This document shows, piece after piece, positions 36,050 through 47,295 of a stretch of DNA of 64,000 nucleotides; positions within the stretch are counted from its first letter, which is position 1; every line of letters begins with the position of its first letter. Source of the DNA: Agromyces sp. NDB4Y10. GTDB taxonomy: Bacteria; Actinomycetota; Actinomycetes; Actinomycetales; Microbacteriaceae. Under the pieces are notes generated by a model. That model had not been told where the DNA came from and made no database searches. It worked only from the letters and a program-made list of their open reading frames with translations. The translations under genes and the position numbers were made by a program. Where the stretch lies: contig NZ_LQGY01000069.1 in the NCBI RefSeq assembly GCF_001620055.1, forward strand, positions 59,716 through 123,715, written 5' to 3'.

Positions 36050-36994
36050 CTACGCCAGGACGGGGATGGGCCGCGTGAAGGGCGGCTCCTCCTCGCGCGG
36101 GGCGGGCACCGCGGCATCCGTGATCTCGACCCCGGCCGCGTCGAGCCGGCGCCGGGTCTCGGCGGCGTCGACCCAGTCGAGCGCGGGCGTCTCGCCGAGC
36201 GGGACCACCGAGTGGAGCACCGTGCCGGGGTACACGTGCACGAGGTTGAAGGCGCGGGCGCCGTCGCGTCCGCGCGTGCCGCCGACCGGCACCGTGAGGT
36301 CCTGGGTGTAGCAGCTCGCCGAGGCGACCGAGACCGGCACGCCCGCGAACATCGCGGTCGACGAGTAGTGCAGGTGCCCGGCGATGATCGAGCGGATGTC
36401 GCTGCCCGCGATGACCTCGGCGAGCGGTCCCTGGTCGCGCAGCTCGACCGACACGGCCAGGTCGAGCACGCTCGGGATCGGCGGGTGGTGCATCGCGAGG
36501 ATCGTGCCGTCGGGCGCGGGGATCGACAGTTCCTCGGCGAGCCAGTCGAGCTGCTCGTCGGCGATCTCGCCGTGGTGCCGGCCGGGGACGGTCGTGTCGA
36601 GCGTGATGACGCGGAGGCCGTTGACGTCGTCGACGCGGTCGACCGGGCGCTGCCCGCCGGCGACGTCGCGGAGGAGGCCACGACGGAAGGCGTCGCGGTC
36701 GTCGTGGTTGCCCATGACCCAGATGACCCGCGAGCCGAGGCGCGCGGCGGCCGGTTCGACGATGCGACGGATCAGGTCGTACGCCTCGGGTTCGCCGCGG
36801 TCGGCGAGGTCGCCCGTGAAGACGATCGCGTCGGGCCGTCCGCCCGACGCCTCGAACTGCTCGAAGAGCGCGCGCAGGTGCCGGTCGGCGTCGATCCGGT
36901 CGTAGAGCCGTCGCCCGGCTCCGAGCAGGTGGGTGTCGCTGATGTGCAGGAGGAAGTGCGACGGGCGGGGGTACTCGGCCCTGCGGGGGTTCAC
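36050..36994 (-). CDS. Metallophosphoesterase, 3',5'-cyclic-nucleotide phosphodiesterase type
   Basis: 314 residues. All calcineurin-type metal motifs are present: [41 protein letters not shown] and [10 protein letters not shown], as in CpdA/Rv0805 cAMP phosphodiesterases. GTG start at 36994 with ACGGAG 5 nt upstream. Convergent with the Stealth gene. A -10-like TAGCTT lies ~45 nt upstream of the start. Confidence 0.88.
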   Translation of the reverse strand: MNPRRAEYPRPSHFLLHISDTHLLGAGRRLYDRIDADRHLRALFEQFEASGGRPDAIVFTGDLADRGEPEAYDLIRRIVEPAAARLGSRVIWVMGNHDDRDAFRRGLLRDVAGGQRPVDRVDDVNGLRVITLDTTVPGRHHGEIADEQLDWLAEELSIPAPDGTILAMHHPPIPSVLDLAVSVELRDQGPLAEVIAGSDIRSIIAGHLHYSSTAMFAGVPVSVASASCYTQDLTVPVGGTRGRDGARAFNLVHVYPGTVLHSVVPLGETPALDWVDAAETRRRLDAAGVEITDAAVPAPREEEPPFTRPIPVLA

Positions 36995-37300
36995 GCTGAC
37001 TCCGTCTCGTTGCCGATGGTCCGGGTCGATCCGAAGCTAGCGCAGCATGCCCACCCGAACGATCAGTGAATGCGGAGTGTGACGAACCTGAACGCTTCGC
37101 CGACCACGGTCGATTCCGGATGTCAAGGCCCTCCCCCGAATCGTCGCACCGTCGCAGACTCGGTGCCGAGGTGGTCGTCACCTCTGGCAGGCCGGTCGGC
37201 GTGCTGAAGACCGTTCCCGTCCCCCGGGAGCCTCGCCGCCGGCCTGCCGTCCACCCGATGCGCTCGGGAGGCGCAGCTCGCCGTCGCGCGAGCCGAGCGC
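36995..37300. other. 306-base spacer with no gene
   Basis: Holds the upstream region of the 36994 phosphoesterase (minus) and the terminator of the 37301 gene. No reading frame here has a ribosome site or protein-like composition; an ORF running across it in the plus direction is a shadow of 37301-37834. Confidence 0.6.
37186..37248 (-). terminator. Terminator of the 37301 gene
   Basis: GGCAGGCCGGTCGGCG (37186-37201) and CGCCGCCGGCCTGCC (37234-37248) pair over 15 bp with one bulged base and a 32-nt loop, about 50 nt past the stop codon. Confidence 0.55.
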
Positions 37301-37834
37301 TCAGTCCTTCTTCTTGTCGGGCCGGTTCGCGGCCCCGGGCGAATCCGCGGACTTGCCGGGCGCCTCCGGCTCCGGCTCGTCGGCGGGCTCCGGATCGGCG
37401 GCCGAGGGGACGTCGGACGCCGGTGGTGCGGCCTCCGTTTCGGCGGGCGGCGACGTCGGGCTCGGAGCGGGCCCGACCGTGGGCGGCGACGACGCCCCGC
37501 TCGGGATCGGCGATGGCGTCGCCGGCTCGCGGTCGGGTCGCGGACGGTCGTCGGGCTCGGTCCGTTCGGAGCCGCCGGCGATCGGCGCCGATGCCGAGAT
37601 CACGGCCGTGGCGCCGCCGAGCGCCAGCGCGGCCACGACCGACGCCGCGCCGAGGAGCACCGCGGGTCGGTGAGCGGAGAACCAGGGCACGGCCGGGCTG
37701 CGGCGGACGCGGGCGAGCGCGGCGGCGATGACGCGGCCGAGGCCCTCGCGGAGTCCGGGCCGTGGGGCGGCGTGACGGCCGCGCCGCCCGTCCGACGATG
37801 CCGACCTGGGGTCTGCCATTGCCTCGTCCACCAC
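37301..37834 (-). CDS. Hypothetical single-pass membrane protein with Pro/Asp-rich tail
   Basis: 177 residues. Basic cytoplasmic N-terminus (~55 residues), one transmembrane helix (AVLLGAASVVAALALGGATAVI), then a ~95-residue disordered outer tail rich in Pro, Ser, Glu and Asp, ending KKKD. GTG at 37834 (GAGGGA close by); an ATG at codon 6 is an alternative. No recognised domain. The layout resembles anti-sigma or wall-anchored accessory proteins, but I cannot assign it. Confidence 0.6.
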   Translation of the reverse strand: MVDEAMADPRSASSDGRRGRHAAPRPGLREGLGRVIAAALARVRRSPAVPWFSAHRPAVLLGAASVVAALALGGATAVISASAPIAGGSERTEPDDRPRPDREPATPSPIPSGASSPPTVGPAPSPTSPPAETEAAPPASDVPSAADPEPADEPEPEAPGKSADSPGAANRPDKKKD

Positions 37835-37955
37835 GTCCCTCAGTGCGATTGCCGGATGCAGCCTACCTGCCGGAACGCGACCGCGCCTCCCGAACGGGGG
37901 TCACCGCGAGCGGCAGGCCGACGAGCCGCCGGTCGACGAGCGACGCGCGGTATCG

Positions 37956-40642
<2,687 letters not shown>

Positions 40643-40658
40643 GCGAATTGGAGCCCCA

Positions 40659-41300
40659 GTGACCCGAGTCTTCCTCGTCGACGACCACGAGATCGTGCGG
40701 CGCGGCGTCGCCGAGCTGCTCGAGCGCGAACCCGACCTCGTCGTCGTGGGCGAGGCCGACAGCGTGGCGCACGCGCTCCCCCGCATCCAGGCCACGGCGC
40801 CGGATGTCGCGGTGCTCGACATGCGGCTCCCCGACGGCGACGGCATCGACCTGTGCCGGGAGATCCGTTCGCGCAATCCCGAGATCGCCTGCCTGATCCT
40901 CACCGCGTACGACGACGACCAGGCGGCCATGTCGGCCGTGCTCGCGGGGGCATCGGGGTACGTGCTGAAGAACGTCCGCGGCTCGACCATCGTCGAGGAC
41001 GTCCGCGCAGTGGCGGCCGGCAAGTCGCTCATCGACGCGAAGGTCACCGCGCGCGTCACGCAGCAGGCCGCGCGCGACGACCACGACGATCCCCGCTTCG
41101 CGGCCCTCAACCTCCGGGAACGGCAGGTGCTCGCGCTCATCGCCGACGGGCTCACGAACCGGCAGATCGGTGAACAGCTCGGACTGGCGGAGAAGACCGT
41201 GAAGAACTACGTCTCCGGCCTGCTCTCGAAGCTCGGGTTCGAGCGCCGCACGCAGGCTGCCGTGTACCAGATGGAGCGGCGCGCGCACGAGCAGGGCTGA
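40659..41300 (+). CDS. devR: NarL-family response regulator, DevR/DosR-like
   Basis: 213 residues. Receiver with VDDHEIVRRGV, phospho-acceptor Asp54 in VLDMRLPDGDG and Lys104 in GYVLKNVRG, the same numbering as mycobacterial DevR. LuxR-type HTH: LNLRERQVLALIADGLTNRQIGEQLGLAEKTVKNYVSGLLSKLG. GTG at 40659 with TTGGAG upstream. Likely binds the DevR-box-like site at 38805 and so controls usp and itself. Confidence 0.9.
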   Translation: MTRVFLVDDHEIVRRGVAELLEREPDLVVVGEADSVAHALPRIQATAPDVAVLDMRLPDGDGIDLCREIRSRNPEIACLILTAYDDDQAAMSAVLAGASGYVLKNVRGSTIVEDVRAVAAGKSLIDAKVTARVTQQAARDDHDDPRFAALNLRERQVLALIADGLTNRQIGEQLGLAEKTVKNYVSGLLSKLGFERRTQAAVYQMERRAHEQG

Positions 41301-41432
41301 GCTCCGAGACGCACCGCGTCCGTCGCGTTCGACTGTTCCGGTCGTTCCGCAACCCCCTGACGGCGTCGGTACCGCCGTGTTCGGCTGTGCGCTCGAGCAC
41401 GACACGGCACGGCCGACGATGAGGAGCGACAC

Positions 41433-42581
41433 ATGCGCGCGATGGTGTACCGAGGGCCCTACAAGGTCCGCGTCGAGGAGAAGGACCGGCCGCGGATCGA
41501 GCATCCGAACGACGCGATCGTGCGCGTCACGGCCGCCGCGATCTGCGGTTCCGACCTCCACCTGTACCACGGCATGATCCCCGACACGCGAGTCGGCATG
41601 ACCTTCGGCCACGAGTTCGTCGGCGAGGTCGTCGAGGTCGGACCGTCGGTGGAGCGCCTGAAGGTCGGCGACCGGGTGATGGTGCCGTTCAACATCTACT
41701 GCGGGTCGTGCTACTTCTGCGTGCGCGGCCTGTTCTCCAACTGCCACAACGTGAACCCGAACGCCACCGCGGTCGGCGGGATCTACGGGTACTCGCACAC
41801 GAGCGGCGGCTACGACGGCGGCCAGGCCGAGTACGTCCGCGTGCCGCTCGCCGACGTGGGTCCGTCGGTGATCCCCGACTGGCTCGACGAGCGCGACGCC
41901 GTGCTGCTGACCGACGCGCTGCCGACGGGCTACTTCGGCGCGCAACTCGGCGACATCGCCGAGGGCGACACGGTCGTCGTCTTCGGGGCCGGGCCGGTCG
42001 GGCTGTTCGCCGCGCGGTCGGCGTGGCTCATGGGCGCCGGCCGCGTCATCGTCGTCGACCACCTGGAGTACCGGCTGGAGAAGGCCCGGGACTTCGCCCA
42101 CGCCGAGACGGTCAACTTCACCGAGCTCGACGACGTGGTCGTCGAGATGAAGCGCACGACCGATTGGCTCGGGGCGGATGTCGTCATCGATGCGGTGGGC
42201 GCGGAGGCCGACGGGAACTTCCTGCAGCACGTGACCAGCGCGAAGTTCAAGCTGCAGGGCGGCTCGCCCGTCGCGCTGAACTGGGCGATCGACTCCGTCC
42301 GGAAGGGCGGCACGGTGTCGGTGGTGGGTGCGTACGGGCCGATCTTCAGTGCGGTCAAGTTCGGGGACGCCATGAACAAGGGCCTCACCATCCGCACCAA
42401 CCAGTGCCCGGTCAAGCGGCAGTGGCCGCGACTGCTCGAGCACATCCGCGCGGGCTACTTCAAGCCGAGCGACATCATCACCCACGAGATCCCGCTCGAG
42501 CACATCACCGAGGGCTACCACATGTTCTCGGCGAAGCTCGACAACTGCATCAAGCCCATCGTCGTGCCGAGCGCGGCCTGA
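41433..42581 (+). CDS. Zinc-dependent alcohol/formaldehyde-type dehydrogenase
   Basis: 382 residues, medium-chain dehydrogenase close to glutathione-independent formaldehyde dehydrogenases. Catalytic Zn: Cys38 (AICGSDLHLYHG), His60 and Glu61 (FGHEFVGEVVEVG). Structural Zn cysteines in YCGSCYFCVRGLFSNC. Rossmann motif VVVFGAGPVGLFAARSA. ATG at 41433 with GAGGAG ~7 nt upstream. A 16-nt gap to the next gene implies one operon. Substrate not determinable. Confidence 0.9.
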   Translation: MRAMVYRGPYKVRVEEKDRPRIEHPNDAIVRVTAAAICGSDLHLYHGMIPDTRVGMTFGHEFVGEVVEVGPSVERLKVGDRVMVPFNIYCGSCYFCVRGLFSNCHNVNPNATAVGGIYGYSHTSGGYDGGQAEYVRVPLADVGPSVIPDWLDERDAVLLTDALPTGYFGAQLGDIAEGDTVVVFGAGPVGLFAARSAWLMGAGRVIVVDHLEYRLEKARDFAHAETVNFTELDDVVVEMKRTTDWLGADVVIDAVGAEADGNFLQHVTSAKFKLQGGSPVALNWAIDSVRKGGTVSVVGAYGPIFSAVKFGDAMNKGLTIRTNQCPVKRQWPRLLEHIRAGYFKPSDIITHEIPLEHITEGYHMFSAKLDNCIKPIVVPSAA

Positions 42582-42596
42582 ACGGAGGAGGAGACC

Positions 42597-43193
42597 ATGC
42601 CGTACAACGCTGAACCGCACCTGCGCCGGCCCAGTTCCGAGGCGCTGAGGGAGCGCATCCCCGGGTGGGGCGCCGACCTCGACCCGGCCGATCGGCCGTC
42701 GGTGCCGCGCGAGTTGAACCTGACCCCCGAGGACAACGGCGCGCATTGGGACGTGCCCGAGCGTCAGCCGGAGCTCGAGCCGCGTGAGCGGTCCATCGAG
42801 CACGGGATGCTGCCGCCGGTCTTCGGCACGGTCGCGCCGCTGCGCGGCCTGTCGGGGGCGATCCGACGCTACGCATACGAGAACTACAGCGAGGCGCGCG
42901 CCGCGCACTGGCTGCTGCTCGTGCTCGGCGACCGGGTCGACGCGGGCGAGCAGCACCTCCGCTCGCTCGCCTCGACGCGGCCCGACAACCCGATCACGCA
43001 GACCGGCGTGCTGAGCGAGGGGCGCCGGCACGGCGTCGCCTCACGGTTCGGCGTCGGTCGCGCCGACACCGCGCATCAGTGGATGGACCCGGTGATCGTC
43101 GCGGCTCCCTGGGTCGTGACGGCCATCGGGATCGGGCTCCTGGTCCGCGGCGCGCGGCGCACGGCGTCGTCCGAGCGGGTCCAGACCGAGTAG
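42597..43193 (+). CDS. Unknown protein coupled to the Zn-dehydrogenase
   Basis: 198 residues. Polar N-terminal ~75 residues rich in Glu, Pro and Arg; a middle stretch RRYAYENYSEARAAHWLLLVLGDRVD that looks helical; a C-terminal hydrophobic segment PVIVAAPWVVTAIGIGLLVRGARR that could anchor it to the membrane. ATG at 42597 with GGAGGAGGA upstream. No domain recognised. Its tight pairing with the dehydrogenase suggests it anchors or modifies that enzyme. Confidence 0.7.
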   Translation: MPYNAEPHLRRPSSEALRERIPGWGADLDPADRPSVPRELNLTPEDNGAHWDVPERQPELEPRERSIEHGMLPPVFGTVAPLRGLSGAIRRYAYENYSEARAAHWLLLVLGDRVDAGEQHLRSLASTRPDNPITQTGVLSEGRRHGVASRFGVGRADTAHQWMDPVIVAAPWVVTAIGIGLLVRGARRTASSERVQTE

Positions 43194-43200
43194 CGCGACC

Positions 43201-43233
43201 GGGCGCATTCCGTCGACGCGGCGGAATGCGCCC
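43201..43233. terminator. Terminator of the dehydrogenase operon
   Basis: GGGCGCATTCCG (43201-43212), nine-base loop, CGGAATGCGCCC (43222-43233): a perfect 12-bp stem 8 nt past the stop codon. Confidence 0.85.
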
Positions 43234-43247
43234 GCCACCGTCGGAGT

Positions 43248-43267
43248 TATACTTGTTGCTACAAGTA
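43248..43267 (+). promoter_or_regulatory. VOC gene promoter overlapped by a palindromic operator
   Basis: TACTTGT (43250-43256), TGCT, ACAAGTA (43261-43267), a perfect 7-bp palindrome, overlaps the -10 TATACT (43248-43253). A MarR-type repressor is the natural candidate; none is encoded next to it. Confidence 0.6.
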
Positions 43268-43287
43268 ATCACCGACAGGAGATCCTC

Positions 43288-44193
43288 ATGTCCGACGAGC
43301 GCGTACTCGACCCCGACACCTCGATGGGCGCCGTCACGCTGCGGGTCGGCGACCTCGAGGGCATGACCGCCTACTACGCGAACGCCTTCGCGATGGAGCC
43401 GCTCGAAGAGCGCAGCCGCGCCCGCGAGGTGCATCGCGTCCTGGGTCGCAGCACGACTCCCCTGGTCCGACTCGTGCACACGCCCGACCTGCCCGTGGTC
43501 GACCCCCGCCAGCCGGGCCTGTTCCACACGGCGTTCCTGTTCGACGACCGGGCGAGCCTCGCGGCGACGGTGCTCCGCGCCGCGCAGGACCCGCGCAGCC
43601 GCTTCGTCGGCTCGAGCGACCACCTCGTCAGCGAGGCGTTCTACTTCACGGACCCCGAGGGCAACGGCGTCGAGCTCTACACCGATCGCGATCGCAGCAC
43701 GTGGATCCACGACGGCGAGCAGATCCGGATGGCGACCGCCTACCTGGATCCCAACGACTACCTCCGCCGCCACCTCAGCCAGGCCGCCGTCGATGCCGGC
43801 CCGTCGCTCGTCGGGAAGGTCGGGCACGTGCACCTGCAGGTCGGCGACCTGACGAGCGCACGGGAGTTCTACGTCGACGCGATCGGCTTCGAGCCCACGC
43901 AGACCGGGTACCCGGGCGCGGTGTTCGCGTCGGCCGGCGGATACCACCACCACATCGCCATGAACACGTGGAACAGCCGCGGCGCCGGACCTCGCGCGGC
44001 GAGCCTCGGCCTCGGCGACGTCTCCGTGACCGTGCCGGCCCGCGACGACCTCGACGCGCTCGCCGCCCGCCTGCGCGGACGCGGCCTGCGGTTCGCCGAC
44101 GACGGCCGCGCCATCACGGTCGACGACCCGTGGGGCACCCAGGTCACGGTCGGCCTGCCCGACCTCACGACCGACGAGCTGCTCGCCCGCTGA
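43288..44193 (+). CDS. VOC-family extradiol dioxygenase/glyoxalase-like protein
   Basis: 301 residues, two VOC domains (~12-135, ~165-295). The first starts GAVTLRVGDLEGMTAYYANAF and ends EAFYFTDPEGNGVELYTDR; the second starts GKVGHVHLQVGDLTSAREFY with GGYHHHIAMNTW. Resembles catechol-2,3-dioxygenase-like proteins (CatE/MhqO), which detoxify quinones or catechols. ATG at 43288 with AGGAGAT upstream. A palindromic operator covers its promoter. Confidence 0.88.
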   Translation: MSDERVLDPDTSMGAVTLRVGDLEGMTAYYANAFAMEPLEERSRAREVHRVLGRSTTPLVRLVHTPDLPVVDPRQPGLFHTAFLFDDRASLAATVLRAAQDPRSRFVGSSDHLVSEAFYFTDPEGNGVELYTDRDRSTWIHDGEQIRMATAYLDPNDYLRRHLSQAAVDAGPSLVGKVGHVHLQVGDLTSAREFYVDAIGFEPTQTGYPGAVFASAGGYHHHIAMNTWNSRGAGPRAASLGLGDVSVTVPARDDLDALAARLRGRGLRFADDGRAITVDDPWGTQVTVGLPDLTTDELLAR

Positions 44194-44196
44194 CCA

Positions 44197-44237
44197 GTGG
44201 TGGTCGAGGCGGACGCGAAGCGCCCGTACCGAGACCC
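44197..44237 (-). repeat. REP-like repeat, family A (inverted)
   Basis: Plus strand GTGGTGGTCGAGGCGGACGC, then GAAGCGCCCGTACCGAGACC: the inverted form of the copy at 6205. Begins 3 nt after the VOC stop codon and ends 23 nt before the -10 of the next gene. Confidence 0.75.
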
Positions 44238-44272
44238 GGCCGAACGTCACCGGCTCGCCGTACGCTGCCTCC

Positions 44273-44842
44273 ATGGCAACCGATGCCGCGGCCTGCACCG
44301 CCGTCGACGAACTCGGCGCCTGCTCGGCTCCCGCCGAACCGGGCGCTCCGCTGGCGCTGTGCACCACGCACCTGCTCGCCGCGTACGACTGGGTCGCGCG
44401 CGAGCAGGGCGTGACCGACGTACTGCCGGGCGCGTGCCCGGTGTGCGGCTCCCGCGTGGGCGTGCACTTCCCGTCGGGGTGGACCTGCGCCGTCTGCGAG
44501 TGGCGGCTCGGCGACGTGCCCGACCTCGACGTCCTCCCGGCCCGGGTCGACGTCGTCTACTACGTGCGCTGGCGCGACCGCGTCAAGATCGGCACGTCCT
44601 CGAACCCGCGGCAGCGGTTGGCGGTGATCCCGCACGATGAGGTGCTCGCCTTCGAACGCGGCGGTCGTCTGCTCGAGCAGCGGCGGCACGCGCAGTTCGC
44701 GGCATCCCGGTACCCGGGCGGCGAGTGGTTCGCGTTCGACGCCCCGATCGCCGCGCTCGTGGCCGAACTCGCCGCCGGGGTCGACGACCCCTGGCAGCGG
44801 TACGACCGCTGGCGCAGCGAGGAGCTCGCCAGGCGGGCGTGA
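44273..44842 (+). CDS. GIY-YIG (T5orf172/MUG113-like) protein with zinc ribbon
   Basis: 189 residues. N-terminal cysteine pairs, then a zinc ribbon with Cys55/Cys58 (CPVC) and Cys72/Cys75 (CAVC). From ~93: VVYYVRWRDRVKIGTSSNPRQRL, LLEQRRHAQFAASRYPGGEWF, the T5orf172/MUG113 branch of the GIY-YIG nuclease fold with the second Y and conserved Arg. Leaderless: TACGCT (44261-44266) six bases before ATG 44273. Stand-alone nuclease domains of this type occur in phage and chromosomes; target unknown. Confidence 0.8.
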   Translation: MATDAAACTAVDELGACSAPAEPGAPLALCTTHLLAAYDWVAREQGVTDVLPGACPVCGSRVGVHFPSGWTCAVCEWRLGDVPDLDVLPARVDVVYYVRWRDRVKIGTSSNPRQRLAVIPHDEVLAFERGGRLLEQRRHAQFAASRYPGGEWFAFDAPIAALVAELAAGVDDPWQRYDRWRSEELARRA

Positions 44843-44855
44843 CCGTGCGCCGGCG

Positions 44856-46709
44856 TCAGCGCTTGGAGTGACGCGGCTTGCGAGCGGGTCGGTCGTCGCC
44901 CCCGGCCGCCTCGCCGGCCTCGCCCTCGCGCGCAGGGCGGTCACCGTACTCGCGCGGGCGGCGCGGGCCCCGGTCGTCGTCCCAGCTGCGCCGGCGCGGC
45001 CGCCCGGAGTCGGGCCGCAGCTCGATGAGCTGCCCCGAGATCCGGGTGCCCGCGAGGCGGTCGAACACCTCGTTCGGCAGGTCGGCGGGCAGCTCGACCA
45101 GCGAGAAGTCCGACTTGATCTGGATGGCGCCGAAGTCGTCGCGCTGCAGTCCGCCCTCGTTCGCGAGCGCACCCACGATCTGGCGGGGCTGCACCCGCTG
45201 GCGCTTGCCGACGGCGATGCGGTACTGCGCCATCCGCGTGTTCGGACGCGGACGGCGGTCCGGTCGCTCGCCGCCGCGGTCGCCGCGGTCGCCGCGGTCC
45301 GGGCGGTCCCGGTCGCGATCGAACCGCTCGCGCACCGGCCGCTCGGGTTCCGGCTCGAGCAGCAGCGGCGAGTCGCCCTGGGCGACGACGGCGAGGGCCG
45401 CCGCGACGTCCGCTTCGGGCACGTCGTGGTTGCGCACGTAGTGGGCGATGATGTCGCGGAACCCGTCGATGCGCTCGGCCTGGCCCAGCGCGGCGGTGAT
45501 GCGGTCGTCGAACCGTGCGAGCCGGGTCTCGTTGACCTCGTCGACGCTCGGCAGCTGCATCTGGGTGATGGGCTGCTTGGTCGCCTTCTCGATGCGCGCG
45601 AGGAGCCCGCGCTCGCGGGGCGTGACGAAGCTGATCGCGTCGCCGGTGCGACCCGCGCGGCCCGTGCGCCCGATGCGGTGCACGTAGGGCTCGCTGTCGG
45701 TCGGGATGTCGAAGTTCACGACGTGGCTGATGCGCTCGACGTCGAGGCCGCGGGCCGCGACATCCGTCGCCACCAGGATGTCGAGCTTGCCCGACTTCAG
45801 CTGGTTCACGGTGCGCTCGCGCTGCGCCTGCGCGATGTCGCCGTTGATCGCGGCGGCCTCGTAGCCGCGGGCGCGGAGCTTCTCGGCGAGGGTCTCGGTC
45901 TCGTTCTTGGTGCGGACGAAGACGATCATGCCCTCGAAGTTCTCGACCTCGAGGATGCGGGTGAGCGCATCGACCTTCTGCGCGTACGACACGACGAGGT
46001 AGCGCTGCGTGATGTTCGCCGAGGTCTGGGTCTTCGTCTTGACCGTGATCTCCTCGGGGTCGTGCAGGTACTGCTGCGACATCCGTCGGATCGTGGCGGG
46101 CATGGTCGCCGAGAACAGCGCGACCTGCTTGTCGTCGGGGGTGTCGGCGAGGATCGTCTCGACGTCCTCGGCGAAGCCCATCTTCAGCATCTCGTCGGCC
46201 TCGTCGAGCACGAGGTACTTCAGCTCCGACAGGTCGAGCGTGCCCTTGTCGAGGTGGTCCATGATGCGGCCGGGCGTGCCGACGATGATGTGCACGCCGC
46301 GGCGCAGCGCCGACAGCTGCACGCCGTAGCCCTGGCCGCCGTAGACGGGCAGGATGTGCACGCCGCGGAGGTGGGCGGCGTACCGCTCGAACGCCTCGCA
46401 CACCTGCAGCGCGAGCTCGCGGGTGGGGGCGAGCACGAGGGCCTGCGGGGTCTTCTGCGACACGTCGAGGCGTGCGAGGATCGGCAGCGCGAACGCGGCG
46501 GTCTTGCCGGTGCCGGTCTGCGCGAGTCCGACGACGTCGCGGCCGGCGAGCAGGGTCGGGATGGTCGCGGCCTGGATCGCGGAGGGCGTCTCGTAGCCGA
46601 CGTCGTCGAGTGCCTTGAGCACCGGACCCTCGAGCCCGAGGTCGGAGAAGGTGATCGCGGCGGGCTCCTCGGGAGCCGCGGCCTCGACGGGGGAATCCAC
46701 GGAAGTCAC
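44856..46709 (-). CDS. deaD: DEAD-box RNA helicase, DeaD/CsdA type
   Basis: 617 residues. Q-motif region FSDLGLEGPVLKALDDVGYETPS, motif I AQTGTGKT, Ia PTRELALQV, II DEAD, III SAT, VI HRIGRTGRAGR. An Arg/Asp-rich linker (~445-480) is followed by the DbpA-type RNA-binding domain (YRIAVGKRQRVQPRQIVGALANEGGL) and a basic tail. Unwinds structured RNA in ribosome assembly and mRNA decay, often in the cold. GTG start at 46709 with TACCCT (46720-46715) five bases upstream, hence leaderless. Confidence 0.95.
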   Translation of the reverse strand: MTSVDSPVEAAAPEEPAAITFSDLGLEGPVLKALDDVGYETPSAIQAATIPTLLAGRDVVGLAQTGTGKTAAFALPILARLDVSQKTPQALVLAPTRELALQVCEAFERYAAHLRGVHILPVYGGQGYGVQLSALRRGVHIIVGTPGRIMDHLDKGTLDLSELKYLVLDEADEMLKMGFAEDVETILADTPDDKQVALFSATMPATIRRMSQQYLHDPEEITVKTKTQTSANITQRYLVVSYAQKVDALTRILEVENFEGMIVFVRTKNETETLAEKLRARGYEAAAINGDIAQAQRERTVNQLKSGKLDILVATDVAARGLDVERISHVVNFDIPTDSEPYVHRIGRTGRAGRTGDAISFVTPRERGLLARIEKATKQPITQMQLPSVDEVNETRLARFDDRITAALGQAERIDGFRDIIAHYVRNHDVPEADVAAALAVVAQGDSPLLLEPEPERPVRERFDRDRDRPDRGDRGDRGGERPDRRPRPNTRMAQYRIAVGKRQRVQPRQIVGALANEGGLQRDDFGAIQIKSDFSLVELPADLPNEVFDRLAGTRISGQLIELRPDSGRPRRRSWDDDRGPRRPREYGDRPAREGEAGEAAGGDDRPARKPRHSKR

Positions 46710-46889
46710 GCTTCAGGGTAGTCCGTGCGCCTGAACGGCGCCCGGGTGCCCCACTGCGCGCTGGCGAGACGGATGCCGCCTCGCGGCGAGGGGCGCCCAG
46801 TGTGCGCCATCCGCGCCCATGCCGCAAGGGGTCGCGTCGCCTCCGGCCGTTCGGAAGGGTTGGAGGCTCGTGATCAGAGGAGGAACGAC

Positions 46890-47177
46890 ATGCTGACACT
46901 CACCCCATCGGCGAGCACCGTCGTGAAGGAGATCGTCGACCGCAGTGGTGCCCCCGCCGGGGCCGGCCTCCGCATCGACACCGAGGATGCCGCCGGCACC
47001 GAATTCGGCGTCGCCATCGCGCCGGCTCCTGAGGAGCGGGATTCGGTCGTCGAGCAGGAGGGCGCGCGCGTCTACCTCGCCGAGAACGCGGCGAAGGCGC
47101 TCGACGACAAGACCCTGGACGCCCATGTGGCCGAGGACGGACGCGTGGCGTTCGACATCCTCCCGCAGCGGGTCTGA
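46890..47177 (+). CDS. HesB-like (A-type carrier fold) protein without cysteines
   Basis: 95 residues: LTLTPSASTVVKEIVDRSGAPAGAGLRIDTE through AFDILPQ. The fold is the HesB/IscA type, but the three cysteines that bind Fe-S in carriers are all absent; indeed the protein has no cysteine. So an Fe-S carrier role is doubtful. ATG at 46890 with AGAGGAGGAA upstream. Single-gene unit with a strong terminator. Confidence 0.8.
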   Translation: MLTLTPSASTVVKEIVDRSGAPAGAGLRIDTEDAAGTEFGVAIAPAPEERDSVVEQEGARVYLAENAAKALDDKTLDAHVAEDGRVAFDILPQRV

Positions 47178-47234
47178 TCGATCAGGACGGTGGTCCGGTG
47201 ACCCGTTCCCCGGACCGTCGCACGTCGGATCGCA

Positions 47235-47268
47235 ACGAACGCCCCGGGCTTCGGCCCGGGGCGTTCGT
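47235..47268. terminator. Strong terminator with TTCG tetraloop
   Basis: ACGAACGCCCCGGGC (47235-47249), TTCG, complement at 47254-47268: 15-bp perfect stem. Serves the HesB-like gene and, from the other side, the convergent aldo/keto reductase. Confidence 0.9.
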
Positions 47269-47295
47269 CGTGCGGCGGGGCCGCGTCCCGTTCGG

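Noticed and set aside
46738..46835. Hairpin-rich spacer between deaD and the HesB-like gene as a cold-shock leader
   Set aside because: deaD appears leaderless from TACCCT, so this DNA would not be in its mRNA, and the possible stems are imperfect.
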